Shown: one piece after another, positions 14,570 to 23,271 of the stretch
How the letters are laid out: each line of letters starts with the position of its first letter
Numbering within the stretch: the first letter of the stretch is position 1
NCBI GenBank assembly: GCA_934292955.1
Contig: CAKQXZ010000017.1
Span: 1-39,744 of the forward strand
From: an uncultured Clostridia bacterium
GTDB taxonomy: Bacteria; Bacillota_A; Clostridia; Christensenellales; Borkfalkiaceae
Reading direction: 5' to 3'
DNA: 39,744 nucleotides
Translations under genes and position numbers: made by a program
Notes under the pieces: generated by a model
Database searches by the model: none
The model's input: the letters and a program-made list of their open reading frames with translations, nothing else
Told to the model about the DNA's origin: nothing

Positions 14570-15313
14570 TCAGCCCGCTATTCCGTCGAGCAATAAACGG
14601 TCGGCTATAAGCGCGATAAATTCGGAATTGGTCGGTTTATCGTTTTCGGAATAAGCGTGAACGCCGAACAATGCGTTGAAAGAATCTACTCTGCCCTTAT
14701 TCCATGCTACTTCTATAGCATGGCGGATAGCTCGTTCGACCTTGCTTGCGCTCGTGTTGAATTTTGTTCCGATTTCGGGATAAAGTCTTTTTGTTATACT
14801 GTTGATTATATCGGGCGATTCGACGGCAAGTTTAATGCCTTCGCGCAGATAAAAATAACCTTTGATGTGCGGCGGTATGCCCATGCCGATAAATATGCGG
14901 CTTATGCGTTCGTCTATAACCCTGCCCGCGGAAGATTTTTCCGAATTGCGGCAGTTTATAAGCGAAAGCATTCTTTTTGTAAGCGTGGAATAGTCTATCG
15001 GTTTAATCATATAGTAAGCCGCGCCCGCTTCCATAGCCTGACGAACGAGTTCGCCGCCGCTCATAACGCTGATTACCACAGAACGCGTTTCGGGCGAAAA
15101 TTTACGCGCGTTTTCTATAACGCTGATTCCGTCGGCAGACCTGAGCGTTACCGTTGTAATTAAAAACGCGGGTTTTGTTTTGCACACACTGTCAAGCGCA
15201 AGTTCCGCGTTGTCGGTTGCCAAAATCACGTCAAACGTTTGCGATAGTTTTTCGGCGCATTCACGCGCTTCGTTTTCGTCGTTCTGTAAAACGACTACTG
15301 TTTCTTTCTTCAT
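14570..15313 (-). CDS. spo0A: Spo0A-family sporulation regulator with degenerate receiver
   Basis: Master regulator of entry into sporulation in Bacilli and Clostridia. The C-terminal Spo0A_C domain is well conserved: GIPPHIKGYFYLREGI (145-160) and recognition-helix region SASKVERAIRHAIEVAWNKG (188-207). The N-terminal receiver (1-120) is not canonical: by alignment with PDVLVLDIIMPHLDG the acceptor Asp is Thr54 (LITTVTLRSADG), and the first acidic-pocket Asp is Asn11. Lys104 (MIKP) is kept. The start is ATG 15313, 247 aa, with SD AAGGGGG; an upstream TTG at 15343 is less likely. It is monocistronic. Either it is controlled without phosphorylation, or it is a Spo0A paralogue. Confidence 0.93.
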   Translation of the reverse strand: MKKETVVVLQNDENEARECAEKLSQTFDVILATDNAELALDSVCKTKPAFLITTVTLRSADGISVIENARKFSPETRSVVISVMSGGELVRQAMEAGAAYYMIKPIDYSTLTKRMLSLINCRNSEKSSAGRVIDERISRIFIGMGIPPHIKGYFYLREGIKLAVESPDIINSITKRLYPEIGTKFNTSASKVERAIRHAIEVAWNKGRVDSFNALFGVHAYSENDKPTNSEFIALIADRLLLDGIAG

Positions 15314-15472
15314 TTTTCCCCCTTCGAATAACTGTTTCCGCAATTTTTTTAACTTTGCTGCACAAAATTATACGGAATCCCTTATCTGTTATAATTATAC
15401 CACTTTTTTTGAAATATAAAAGGGGGAAAGGGCATTTTTTGTTTGAAAATACCGTCTTCTTTTTGACTATTG

Positions 15473-15479
15473 TGTCGAA
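15473..15479. promoter_or_regulatory. Possible 0A box upstream of spo0A
   Basis: TGTCGAA, followed by AA, matches the core Spo0A binding site (TGTCGAA). It lies 160 bp upstream of the spo0A start. A 7-mer can occur by chance; the position makes autoregulation reasonable. Confidence 0.4.
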
Positions 15480-15557
15480 AAATAACTTATTTGCAAGTAT
15501 TTGATTTTACAAACAAAACAAATCGTACTTACCGCTCCGCGCTTTGCCTGTAAAAAA

Positions 15558-15575
15558 GTATCATTATAATGATAC
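15558..15575. repeat. Perfect 18-bp palindrome
   Basis: GTATCATTATAATGATAC reads the same on both strands. It is between the spo0A upstream region and the terminator of the 14-gene block. It could be an operator; no known site recognised. Confidence 0.5.
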
Positions 15576-15605
15576 ACTATTTTATTTGCGACGCATTAAA
15601 GATAG

Positions 15606-15639
15606 AAAAAAACGATAATCTTGCGATTATCGTTTTTTT
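15606..15639 (-). terminator. Terminator of the 14-gene acyl operon
   Basis: AAAAAAACGATAATC (15606-15620) pairs perfectly over 15 bp with 15625-15639 around TTGC, with a long U-tract on the minus strand. It lies 16 bp past the last stop codon of the block. Confidence 0.92.
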
Positions 15640-15654
15640 ATGTAGTTTTCTTAA

Positions 15655-16164
15655 TCAGCCGGCTAAAGCAGCAAAAAGCGAAAGCAGAGCGGAAATAAAA
15701 GAAAGCGCAGCGATAGCGACGTTTGCAACGCCTACTATACCGCAGCAGAAACCGGGGATAGGTTTAGCCTTGTTTTCTTTGCAACGTTTAACAAAGAACT
15801 TGATTGCGTTGATACCTTTTACAAGAGCGATGATCATGAAAGGCAGAGCGATAACAAAGCAAACGATAAAAGCAATAAGTCCGCCCCAAAATCCGCCTTC
15901 TTCAACCAGTAAGGCAGCTATAGCGCCGGCTGCACCGCCCGCAAGACCGGACGAAACTACGCCGAAGATAGCGGAAAGAAGTCCGCCCTTGAATCCGTCC
16001 ATTACTTTACCGTAATCGTCGGATATCACTACGTTGTCGGCAAAAGCCGAAGGTTGCTGAGCCGCTGTTTGCGCGTCGGTAAAAGCGGCTTGTTGACTAC
16101 GACAGTTATCGCAAAGTCCGTCGGGGGCTTCGGTATAATTGCCGCAATTTTTGCATTGAGCCAT
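15655..16164 (-). CDS. Zinc-ribbon membrane protein, last gene of the acyl operon
   Basis: 169 aa. An N-terminal zinc ribbon with Cys4, Cys7, Cys18 and Cys21 (CKNC, then CDNC) is followed by an Ala/Gln-rich linker. About four hydrophobic segments follow (roughly 60-85, 88-115, 135-152, 152-168), rich in Gly and Ala. The start codon overlaps the previous stop by one base (TAATG) and has SD AAAGGAG, so it is translationally coupled to the hydrolase. Its family is not recognised. It may be a small membrane adaptor or scaffold for the operon enzymes; that is only a guess. Confidence 0.82.
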   Translation of the reverse strand: MAQCKNCGNYTEAPDGLCDNCRSQQAAFTDAQTAAQQPSAFADNVVISDDYGKVMDGFKGGLLSAIFGVVSSGLAGGAAGAIAALLVEEGGFWGGLIAFIVCFVIALPFMIIALVKGINAIKFFVKRCKENKAKPIPGFCCGIVGVANVAIAALSFISALLSLFAALAG

Positions 16165-17285
16165 TATTTTTTCTCCTTTATTTTAAGTGCGTCATTATAC
16201 ATGCGCACTATATTTGACATAAGTTCTTCGTTGACTTCGCTGTATAAATCGTTATCTACCGATTCAGCCAACTCTTTCATAGCGGTTTCACGCTCTTTAT
16301 CGTCTTTGATCTTTTTAATCTCGGCGAGTTTTGCGTTTATTTCTTCTTTATATTCCGCGCTGCGCTTGGAATGCCATATACTGTCGTGTCCGCCCTGAAC
16401 GCCCGATTCTACGTAATATTCGACGTTGGGGTTCGTAATTTCTTCTTTATGAGCGATTATCGACTGACCCGAATACGAAATGATTTTATCGTCCGTTCCG
16501 TGAGCGATAAGTACGGGAATCGTTGTCGAATTTATGCCCTGTGTGCCGCTGCAATCGGCATACTTACCGAACAGCACTTTCTGATAAGCTTCGAGAAAGA
16601 CTTTGGGAAGCCCCGCGTCTGCCATACCGCCCGCGTACTGTCTGCCCTTTTCCAATATAAGAGTGTAGCAGTTGTTGACCGGAGCGATCGCGGCGCACGC
16701 GCGTATATTTTTTCTTAAAGCAAGCACCGAAGTAACCGCGTAGCCGCCGCAGGAATGCCCGAGCAGTAAAAGCGGAAGTTTGCCGTATTTGGTGGACGAC
16801 TGAATAAAGCCGATAGTTCTGTCTGCATCGACAAGAGCCTGACACATGCCGACGGTGGAAGAGCCTTCGGAATCGTAAGTGCCTTCGCCGTCGTAAGCGA
16901 ACACCGAAAAATGATTTTTTACAAGATAAATTATTATGGGCAGATAATCGTCTCCGCCGGCGTGCAGACCGTGGCAGACCATAACAAGCCCTTTAGGCCT
17001 TTTTGCTGCGTAATAATAGCCTTTGAGTTTTACGTCGCCTACGGGATAATAAAACTCCTCGCGCTCGACGTATTTTTTTGCGCGTTCGTAGTTATAAATG
17101 CCGAAATATGTCGAATAATCGGGACGTTCGTAGCGCGGAAAGAACGAATCGTATAAACTCATAGCACCTAAAACGGTTGCAAGACTTAACCCTGTTGCGG
17201 CAACTATTCCCTGCGCCGTTTTATTTCGTTTTTCGGCTTTGCCAAGCAGATCGAGTATTTTTTTCGGCCCTGATAAAAAACCCAT
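16164..17285 (-). CDS. Membrane-anchored alpha/beta hydrolase
   Basis: 373 aa. A hydrophobic anchor at about residues 26-46 precedes an alpha/beta-hydrolase domain. The oxyanion region is VMVCHGLHAGG (101-111), the nucleophile Ser178 is in GHSCGG, the acid is Asp in HGTDDKI (about 271-273), and the His lies in GGHDSIWHS. The C-terminal 60 residues are a charged helix. Lysophospholipase/monoacylglycerol-lipase-like members are close in layout, so acyl-ester hydrolysis is likely but the substrate is unknown. It starts 1 nt after the deacetylase-like gene and overlaps the zinc-ribbon gene by one base. Confidence 0.88.
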   Translation of the reverse strand: MGFLSGPKKILDLLGKAEKRNKTAQGIVAATGLSLATVLGAMSLYDSFFPRYERPDYSTYFGIYNYERAKKYVEREEFYYPVGDVKLKGYYYAAKRPKGLVMVCHGLHAGGDDYLPIIIYLVKNHFSVFAYDGEGTYDSEGSSTVGMCQALVDADRTIGFIQSSTKYGKLPLLLLGHSCGGYAVTSVLALRKNIRACAAIAPVNNCYTLILEKGRQYAGGMADAGLPKVFLEAYQKVLFGKYADCSGTQGINSTTIPVLIAHGTDDKIISYSGQSIIAHKEEITNPNVEYYVESGVQGGHDSIWHSKRSAEYKEEINAKLAEIKKIKDDKERETAMKELAESVDNDLYSEVNEELMSNIVRMYNDALKIKEKK

Positions 17286-17286
17286 A

Positions 17287-18141
17287 TCACACCCCCGTAT
17301 ATTTATCGATATACTCTGCTACGGATAAAAATTCGTAACCGTTTTCTTTAAGTAACTCTATGATTTTTTCTATACGATTTATGTATTTCTTTCTGCCGCA
17401 ATCGATAAACATCTTCTGCGTAAATTTAAGATCCTTGTATTTCGGAAACTTTTGCGCGGACATCTCGAACGGGTGAACGTAAAACAGATATCCGTCCGAA
17501 TTATCTATAGTACGCCTGAGCGCGGGTTTTATGACGTTCCACGGCAAAAGCCTTGTGTAACCGCCGCCGCACACGGGAATGGTTCCGATAAACGAACGCG
17601 CCGTCTGCGGTTTGAATTCGTAAAAATCACCGTTTTCGTAAACGATATCGTTAAGCGACTTAAAGCCCGATAAATCCACGTTGCCGGCACCGATTGCCCT
17701 GTTATAATTGAGCGCGCTCGAATCGTATAAAAAGCCCAGTTCTTTAAGTTTTTCAAGCAGTCTGTCGTTCAGCCCGAAACAGGGCGCACGATAACCTACG
17801 GGATTAACACCGAACCTGTTTTTTATGATATCGCGCATTTCGCATATGTCGGAAACGAATTTTTCGTCCGAATACCCGACGGGCGATTCGTGAACGAGCG
17901 CGTGAACGGCAAGTTCATGCCCGCTGTTTTTCGCCCTTTCTATCTCGTCGCCCCATTTATCGATCGAAGTTTTTGTAAGAAACAAGGTCGCGTGAATATT
18001 GTATTTTTCAAGCAGCCCGAGAAAAAAGGAAAAACCGTCTTTCCCGTCGCATTCTTCGCGGTAAGGCTCATTACAGGCGCGTATGCAGGACGTATCGAAA
18101 AAGGTTTCTACGTCCATTGTAAAAAACGCAGTCTTGTTCAT
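17287..18141 (-). CDS. NodB-type polysaccharide deacetylase family protein
   Basis: 284 aa, no signal peptide. NodB homology motifs are clear: TMDVE with Asp10, the metal-binding histidines in HELAVHALVH (His80, His84), GYRAPCFG (about 116-123) and a C-terminal YVHPFE. This family removes N-acetyl (sometimes other acyl) groups from amino sugars with a divalent metal. The lack of a signal suggests a cytoplasmic substrate such as a sugar-containing lipid or precursor rather than the cell wall. The closest layout is PuuE/DUF3473-type deacetylases of polysaccharide loci. It overlaps the Cys-hydrolase gene by 4 bp. Confidence 0.87.
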   Translation of the reverse strand: MNKTAFFTMDVETFFDTSCIRACNEPYREECDGKDGFSFFLGLLEKYNIHATLFLTKTSIDKWGDEIERAKNSGHELAVHALVHESPVGYSDEKFVSDICEMRDIIKNRFGVNPVGYRAPCFGLNDRLLEKLKELGFLYDSSALNYNRAIGAGNVDLSGFKSLNDIVYENGDFYEFKPQTARSFIGTIPVCGGGYTRLLPWNVIKPALRRTIDNSDGYLFYVHPFEMSAQKFPKYKDLKFTQKMFIDCGRKKYINRIEKIIELLKENGYEFLSVAEYIDKYTGV

Positions 18142-19079
18142 TGCGCGTTTTCCGCTAAAAAGTCTTCTATCGTTTTGTCATACTCTTCGGTCTGATTGAT
18201 ACGGATATGCGAATGAATACCCTTATCAAACCACTTTATCTGTTTTACGGCGGGGCATTTTTCGTACATGCCGTTAATCTTTTCGGGATCGGAATACACG
18301 TCCTTTTTACTGTACATAAACAGCATGGGTTTGTTCATTTTTTCTATATAATTAACGGGACCGTGCTTTACGGGATTTCTGCCCGACACTACGGTGATTA
18401 TGCCGATAACTATATCAAGACAAGGATGAACTTTGTGATTGCGCTCGGCAATACGCTTTTCGAGCATGTCACCGAAATGAATAAACATACCTTCGTTGGT
18501 CATACCCTGAATGTAATCTGGCGCGTCTTCTGCGGTACAAGCGTAAAGACATGTCGCCGCCCCGATGCACATTCCGTGAAACCAGATCTTTTTTATACCG
18601 TACTCGTCGTGCAGTTTTTTTGCCCATGCGAGCAGGTCTTTATATTCTTTAAGCCCCAGATCGTCGAATTTGCCGTCGGACAAGCCGTGGGAACGATTGT
18701 CTATGGCAAGCACGTTGTAACCGCTCTTTTTATACGGTTCGGCAAAATAGTAAGAATATTCGCACGTCTCCATGCGTCCCGGAACCATTATAACCGCTTT
18801 ATCGTTTCCGAAATCGAAATATTCGCCTACAAGGCGGAATTTTCCGCTTTTTACGGTCATGGTGCTGTGATATTCTTCGTTTTTTGCGCCCCACTCTTTG
18901 CCGGTATCGAACATACACTGCTGTTCTTCGTCATCCCAACTGCAACCGCGAGCCCATTTTGTTTTTTTGGTTCTGACCAGCAGAATGTTGTAAAGCGCGA
19001 CGGCAACGAACACGTTGGGAATAACGTAAAATACGATAACGCAACCGAGCAGGGCAAGCACAATATACAATGCTGTCAT
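18138..19079 (-). CDS. Alpha/beta hydrolase with cysteine nucleophile
   Basis: 313 aa with an N-terminal membrane segment (about 3-35). The domain has the usual layout: MVPGRMETCEYS (oxyanion side), NRSHGLSDG, and the nucleophile elbow at HGMCIGAA, where Cys171 replaces the usual Ser in GxSxG. The acid is likely in SKKDVYSDP, and the catalytic His in GIHSHI. Cys nucleophiles are known in dienelactone hydrolase and, in thioester-handling enzymes, can act as acyl carriers, so an acyltransferase role is as possible as hydrolysis. It starts 3 nt after fakA ends, hence the same transcript. Confidence 0.86.
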   Translation of the reverse strand: MTALYIVLALLGCVIVFYVIPNVFVAVALYNILLVRTKKTKWARGCSWDDEEQQCMFDTGKEWGAKNEEYHSTMTVKSGKFRLVGEYFDFGNDKAVIMVPGRMETCEYSYYFAEPYKKSGYNVLAIDNRSHGLSDGKFDDLGLKEYKDLLAWAKKLHDEYGIKKIWFHGMCIGAATCLYACTAEDAPDYIQGMTNEGMFIHFGDMLEKRIAERNHKVHPCLDIVIGIITVVSGRNPVKHGPVNYIEKMNKPMLFMYSKKDVYSDPEKINGMYEKCPAVKQIKWFDKGIHSHIRINQTEEYDKTIEDFLAENAQ

Positions 19080-19081
19080 TA

Positions 19082-20854
19082 TTATACCACTCCCGCAATG
19101 AAATCGTAAGTTTTTTGCCCGCCTTCAAGAAATTCATGCCCTAAATCGGGAAATTTTTCTTCAAGAAGCAAATCAAGCCGTTCGCGACGGTTATCCGATA
19201 CGCCTGCGCCCGTAAGTATTATAACGGTACTTTTGTCTTCAAGATCGTCAATTTTCTCTATCGCTTTTATAAGCGCGGTTTCGGCGTCGTTTTCGTCGGA
19301 AACGAGAGTTTTACCCACAACGCCTATATAATCGCCTTTTTTACATGAATATTCGCCGCGAGTATAATCTCTTACCGCTTGCGTTACGCTTACGGTGGTT
19401 ATTGCCTCTGCACCGATTTTCATTTGCTCTATGCGCTCGTCTGCGTTTTCTATATCGGGCGAGCCCATTGCGAGTGCATAATACCCTTCAAGAACCGAAC
19501 GAGTAGAAAGTACGGCTACCTTATCGGAAATGCCGCAGATTTCGGCTGCCTGAACGGCGGTTTGCGTAATATTTTCGTTATCGGGAAGAACGACTATGCG
19601 ATCGGCGTTAAGACTTCTGAACGCTTTTATGAAGTCTTCGGACGGCGTGTTCATGGTCTGTCCGCCCGAAAGCACAATATCGCTGCCGCAACCTTTGAGT
19701 ATTTCTGTTATTCCTTCGCCGTCGGCAACCGAAACCACGGCAAGAATTTTATGTTCAGGCTTGTTATCCACCGCGTGAACGGCGTATAAATCGTCATCGG
19801 CGGTTGCGGCGGTTTCTTCCGTAACGGTTGCTTCGCTAACTTTTGCGCCGTTGCCGTTATCGGACGTTTTTTCGCCGTTCACGTTGTTGTCGTCTTTATC
19901 GCCGACGAAATCTTCGTGCTGGACTTCCATATTTTCGAGCTTGAAAGTCACGAACTCGCCGTAACGCCTTGCAAAAGCGATTATTCTTTCGGGAACGAAA
20001 GTATGAATATGCACTTTTATTATATCGCCCGAGCGGATAGCCACAAGCGAATTGCCAAGCGTTGTTATTTCTTTTATAAACCCCTTAAGGTCAAACTGTT
20101 TTACGGGCGCTTTAGAATTGAGCAGTTGCAGCAAAAATTCAAGACAATAGCCGTAGGTGAACGAACTGTCTGCCCCGAAAGACGAAGAAACGACGTTGTT
20201 TACGGGACGATCGGGAATGGAACCGTCTTTAAGTTCCAGCCGTTCGCCGAACATACTTCTCGTCATGCCTTCGATTATGGTGATATAACCGACGGCGCCG
20301 CTGTCAAGCACGCCCGCTTCTCTCAGCATTGAAAGCATATCGGGCGTGTGCCGTACCGACTTTTTCATTTCGCCGAGATACATCGACATAACCATATCTA
20401 CCGTGGTGCCGCGGCGGATTTGCGGAACGATATTTTCTATTCCTTCGCGCGAAACGGTCAGAATGGTGCCTTCTACGGGACGAATGACCGCGGCGTAAGC
20501 GGTCTTGTAGGCGCGGACGAAAGCGTTTCTCAGTTCGCCCGCGTTTACAATGCTTTTATCCTGAAGCTCTTCCGCCATACCGCGAAACAGTTGCGAAAGT
20601 ATTACGCCCGAGTTTCCGCGCGCGCCGAGAAGCATTCCGTAAGCGAGTTGCTTTATGTAATTGCCTAAATGGCTGTTGGGAACGGCGTTTTTTATTCCGT
20701 TTTCCAGCGTCAGACGCATGTTATGCCCCGTATCGCCGTCGGGAACGGGGAACACGTTCATGTCGTTTATTTCTTTTTCATGGTTACACAGGTTTATAAG
20801 TCCGCCGCGAACCATAAACTCGAAAACAGTGCCGTTTAACCTTGTTATTCTCAT
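19082..20854 (-). CDS. fakA: Fatty acid kinase catalytic subunit FakA (DAK2/DegV-associated)
   Basis: 590 aa. With FakB it phosphorylates fatty acids to acyl-phosphates, the entry route for exogenous fatty acids in Firmicutes. The DhaL-type kinase domain has DMNVFPVPDGDTGHNM (31-46) with the Mg-binding Asp residues and LLGARGNSGVILSQ (75-88). The C-terminal DAK1-like domain is present. Between the parts is a low-complexity linker (about 295-345) rich in Asp, Asn, Gly, Thr and Ala that looks longer than in the typical ~550-aa protein. The start at 20854 fits the family N-terminus (RLNGTVFEFMVRGG) but has no clear SD. A FakB-like gene lies in the same block, two genes upstream. Confidence 0.92.
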   Translation of the reverse strand: MRITRLNGTVFEFMVRGGLINLCNHEKEINDMNVFPVPDGDTGHNMRLTLENGIKNAVPNSHLGNYIKQLAYGMLLGARGNSGVILSQLFRGMAEELQDKSIVNAGELRNAFVRAYKTAYAAVIRPVEGTILTVSREGIENIVPQIRRGTTVDMVMSMYLGEMKKSVRHTPDMLSMLREAGVLDSGAVGYITIIEGMTRSMFGERLELKDGSIPDRPVNNVVSSSFGADSSFTYGYCLEFLLQLLNSKAPVKQFDLKGFIKEITTLGNSLVAIRSGDIIKVHIHTFVPERIIAFARRYGEFVTFKLENMEVQHEDFVGDKDDNNVNGEKTSDNGNGAKVSEATVTEETAATADDDLYAVHAVDNKPEHKILAVVSVADGEGITEILKGCGSDIVLSGGQTMNTPSEDFIKAFRSLNADRIVVLPDNENITQTAVQAAEICGISDKVAVLSTRSVLEGYYALAMGSPDIENADERIEQMKIGAEAITTVSVTQAVRDYTRGEYSCKKGDYIGVVGKTLVSDENDAETALIKAIEKIDDLEDKSTVIILTGAGVSDNRRERLDLLLEEKFPDLGHEFLEGGQKTYDFIAGVV

Positions 20855-20940
20855 ATGTATTATTATCGTGCGATTTATCGCGTATTATTATATGGCGATT
20901 GTTCGTATATTATCTTACGCCGCAAAAAAGCGACTGTAAA

Positions 20941-22287
20941 TCAGTTGGACTTCTTTTCTTCTACCTTTCCGAGATCGACTATGGATTTGGGAAGAATAAA
21001 GGTAGTAGCAAACGACACAAGCACCGCGATTGCGGAAATAAGCGTCATAAACTCTATCGTGTGCGACTGCTTAAGAGCGACAAGCACTACGCCCGTACCA
21101 AGCCCCGTTGCGACGCCTGCGAACAGCCCCTGCACCGCAAAATACATTGCCGAGTGAGAAATGTTCGTGCGTGCTTCGTCGTCGGCGGCAAGTTGCGACG
21201 GAATAGAGTACGCAACAGAGAAAATAGCGCCGACCGAGAACGAGCAGATAAGCCCGCCGAGCACCGAAAGAATTGTTTTTGCAATACCCGCGGGCATAAA
21301 GGATACGCCGAAAAGCATGGCCATAGACAGCGCGAATATCAAAAGAACGTACTGAATGGCAAAACGGAAACCTTTCTTTCTGATAAGTCTATTGTAAATG
21401 AGCAAGGTTGCGGGAACGGGAATAAACGCCGCCACCATAACAAAAATCATGCTCATGCCCGTGGACGAGAAATATTCGTTGATACCGCCGAGAAACAGCT
21501 GAACGCCGAAAGTCAGAAAAGAATAAACGATCATCCAGCAGATGAAATCTTTGTTTTTAAGCGTGTAAGCGATCGATTTGAAGAGGTTGACGGTCTGCTT
21601 GTCTTCGCCGTTATCTTCGACTACGCCGCCGACGGTCGATTTTTCTTTGATCATGAACATAGGAATGAGCATGAGAAGAACGATCGGAAGTACGATAAGC
21701 GCGACGTAACGGATATTGATACCCTTAAGCAGCGCGGCGACGGCAACGTAACCTACTATAAAGTAAACTATGTCGCAAACAGATTTTACGTTGGATATGT
21801 AGTTTCTGTCCTGCTCGTTGTCTACTATTTCGGTAAACGTGGCGTAGTAACTTACCATGGTAAGCGTATAGGAGCAGTAGAACAGACAAAGGATTATTCC
21901 GTAATAAACAGTGTTGAGTAAGGTTGCCCCGTCCTGCGGAGTAAAAAGCGCGAACGCAACGTAGGAAAGGATAAGTATTACTAAGCCTGCGAGAATGGAC
22001 GGACGTCTGCGCCCCCATCTCGTTTTAAGATTGTCGGTTAAAGAAGCCATAGGAATATCGATAACGCCGTCGATAATCTTGGCGATAAGAGCAAACGCCG
22101 CCCATACGCCCGCGACTACGAGATCTTTACCCGCAAAAGTCTGATTGGCGATCGCTTCGGGCGTACCGAATCCGCCGACAAGCAGCGCGCTGCAAAGATA
22201 AGAACCCATTACGAGATTGAGCAGATTTACGCCCATTGCCGAGCAAGCGTATAAAAACATCCTGCCCTTTCCTTTAATTAGTTTCAT
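20941..22287 (-). CDS. GPH-family (MelB-like) MFS transporter
   Basis: 448 aa with about 12 hydrophobic segments and no signal peptide; an inner-membrane secondary transporter. The glycoside-pentoside-hexuronide signature region DNLKTRWGRRRPSI after TM2-3 is clear, and a central cytoplasmic loop (about 215-240) separates the two halves. The family moves sugars, and some members move lipids (the MFSD2A group carries lysophospholipids). In this lipid-rich operon a lipid or glycolipid cargo is a reasonable inference, but a sugar cannot be excluded. SD GGAG lies 11 nt before the start. It sits between fakB and fakA. Confidence 0.88.
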   Translation of the reverse strand: MKLIKGKGRMFLYACSAMGVNLLNLVMGSYLCSALLVGGFGTPEAIANQTFAGKDLVVAGVWAAFALIAKIIDGVIDIPMASLTDNLKTRWGRRRPSILAGLVILILSYVAFALFTPQDGATLLNTVYYGIILCLFYCSYTLTMVSYYATFTEIVDNEQDRNYISNVKSVCDIVYFIVGYVAVAALLKGINIRYVALIVLPIVLLMLIPMFMIKEKSTVGGVVEDNGEDKQTVNLFKSIAYTLKNKDFICWMIVYSFLTFGVQLFLGGINEYFSSTGMSMIFVMVAAFIPVPATLLIYNRLIRKKGFRFAIQYVLLIFALSMAMLFGVSFMPAGIAKTILSVLGGLICSFSVGAIFSVAYSIPSQLAADDEARTNISHSAMYFAVQGLFAGVATGLGTGVVLVALKQSHTIEFMTLISAIAVLVSFATTFILPKSIVDLGKVEEKKSN

Positions 22288-22338
22288 TTATAAATTCTCC
22301 GTAGGTTAATTTGTAAATCGGGTCGGATAGATCCGAAA

Positions 22339-23271
22339 TTATTTTGCGAGCAGTTCGTCAAGAATTTTCTTTTCTTCCACCAGCCCTTCGCTGATGGGTT
22401 TGCCGAAATAGTAAGCTGCCATAAGCCCGGGACCCACGTTGATACCGCACGACGGAAAGACGCTGTTCATGTATATCGCCTTGGGATGATAGGTTTCCTC
22501 TATCATCTGTCTGTAGATTTCGGCTTGTTTCTTTCTGTCTGACGTGGCGATCAGAATAATCTGATTTTCGGGGTCTTCTATCGTTCTGCCGATATATTCG
22601 GTAAGCACTTTAAGCCCCTGTTTTTCGCCTTTTGCTCTTCCGATAGGCGTGGTAAGACCGTTGTAATCGAATTCGCCTATAGGCTTAACCCCGACAAGCG
22701 TGCCGAAAAACGCCTTTGCCGAAGAAATTCTGCCCTTTTTGGAAACAAAGGACAGATCGTCCAGCCAGCCGGCCTGATGCACTCTGTTTTTGTTGGTTTC
22801 TATCCAGTCGGCAACTTCGTCAAGCGTTTTACCTTCTTTTCTTAAAATAGACGCGTAGATTGCGAGAATGCCGAAGCCCGAACTGAAACGCAAAGTATCT
22901 ATGCAACGGATTTTCGCTTCGGGATATTTTGCCATTGTCTGTTTCGCCGCTTCGGTCATAAACCCGAACGTACCCGAAAGTCCGGACGAAATGCACATCG
23001 AAAGCACATCGTAACCTTGCGAAACGTACTTTTCGAAGGCTTCCGTCCACTCACCTATATTAGGCGGCGCGGTAGAAAAATCATTGGGCGCGGCTTTGAG
23101 TTTTTTATAAAACTCTTCGCTTGTCATGCTTTCCCATTTAAGGAAAGACGGCAAGTCGTCCTGCCCCGGCATTTTGAAGTGTCCGTTAATATACTCTATG
23201 TCGTATTCTTTGCGGATATCTTCACCCAGATCGCAGGTAACGTCGGCTAAAATCACAAATTTTTTATCCAT
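22339..23271 (-). CDS. fakB: DegV-family fatty-acid-binding protein (FakB-like)
   Basis: 310 aa. DegV/FakB proteins hold a fatty acid in a buried pocket and present its carboxylate to FakA. The family motifs are visible: ILADVTCDLGEDIRKEYDIE at the N-terminus, FSTAPPNIGEW (about 65-75) and MCISSGLSGTF (92-102) with the carboxylate-binding Ser. The C-terminal GPGLMAAYYFGK also fits. The presence of fakA in the same block supports the FakB role over a generic DegV call. SD AAAGGAG precedes the start. The start overlaps the end of the upstream hydrolase by 8 bp. Confidence 0.9.
   Translation of the reverse strand: MDKKFVILADVTCDLGEDIRKEYDIEYINGHFKMPGQDDLPSFLKWESMTSEEFYKKLKAAPNDFSTAPPNIGEWTEAFEKYVSQGYDVLSMCISSGLSGTFGFMTEAAKQTMAKYPEAKIRCIDTLRFSSGFGILAIYASILRKEGKTLDEVADWIETNKNRVHQAGWLDDLSFVSKKGRISSAKAFFGTLVGVKPIGEFDYNGLTTPIGRAKGEKQGLKVLTEYIGRTIEDPENQIILIATSDRKKQAEIYRQMIEETYHPKAIYMNSVFPSCGINVGPGLMAAYYFGKPISEGLVEEKKILDELLAK

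Noticed and set aside
15366..15378. GGAATCCCTTATC upstream of spo0A, similar to the MITE end
   Set aside because: Only about nine or ten matching bases, and the rest of the inverted repeat is missing; likely chance.
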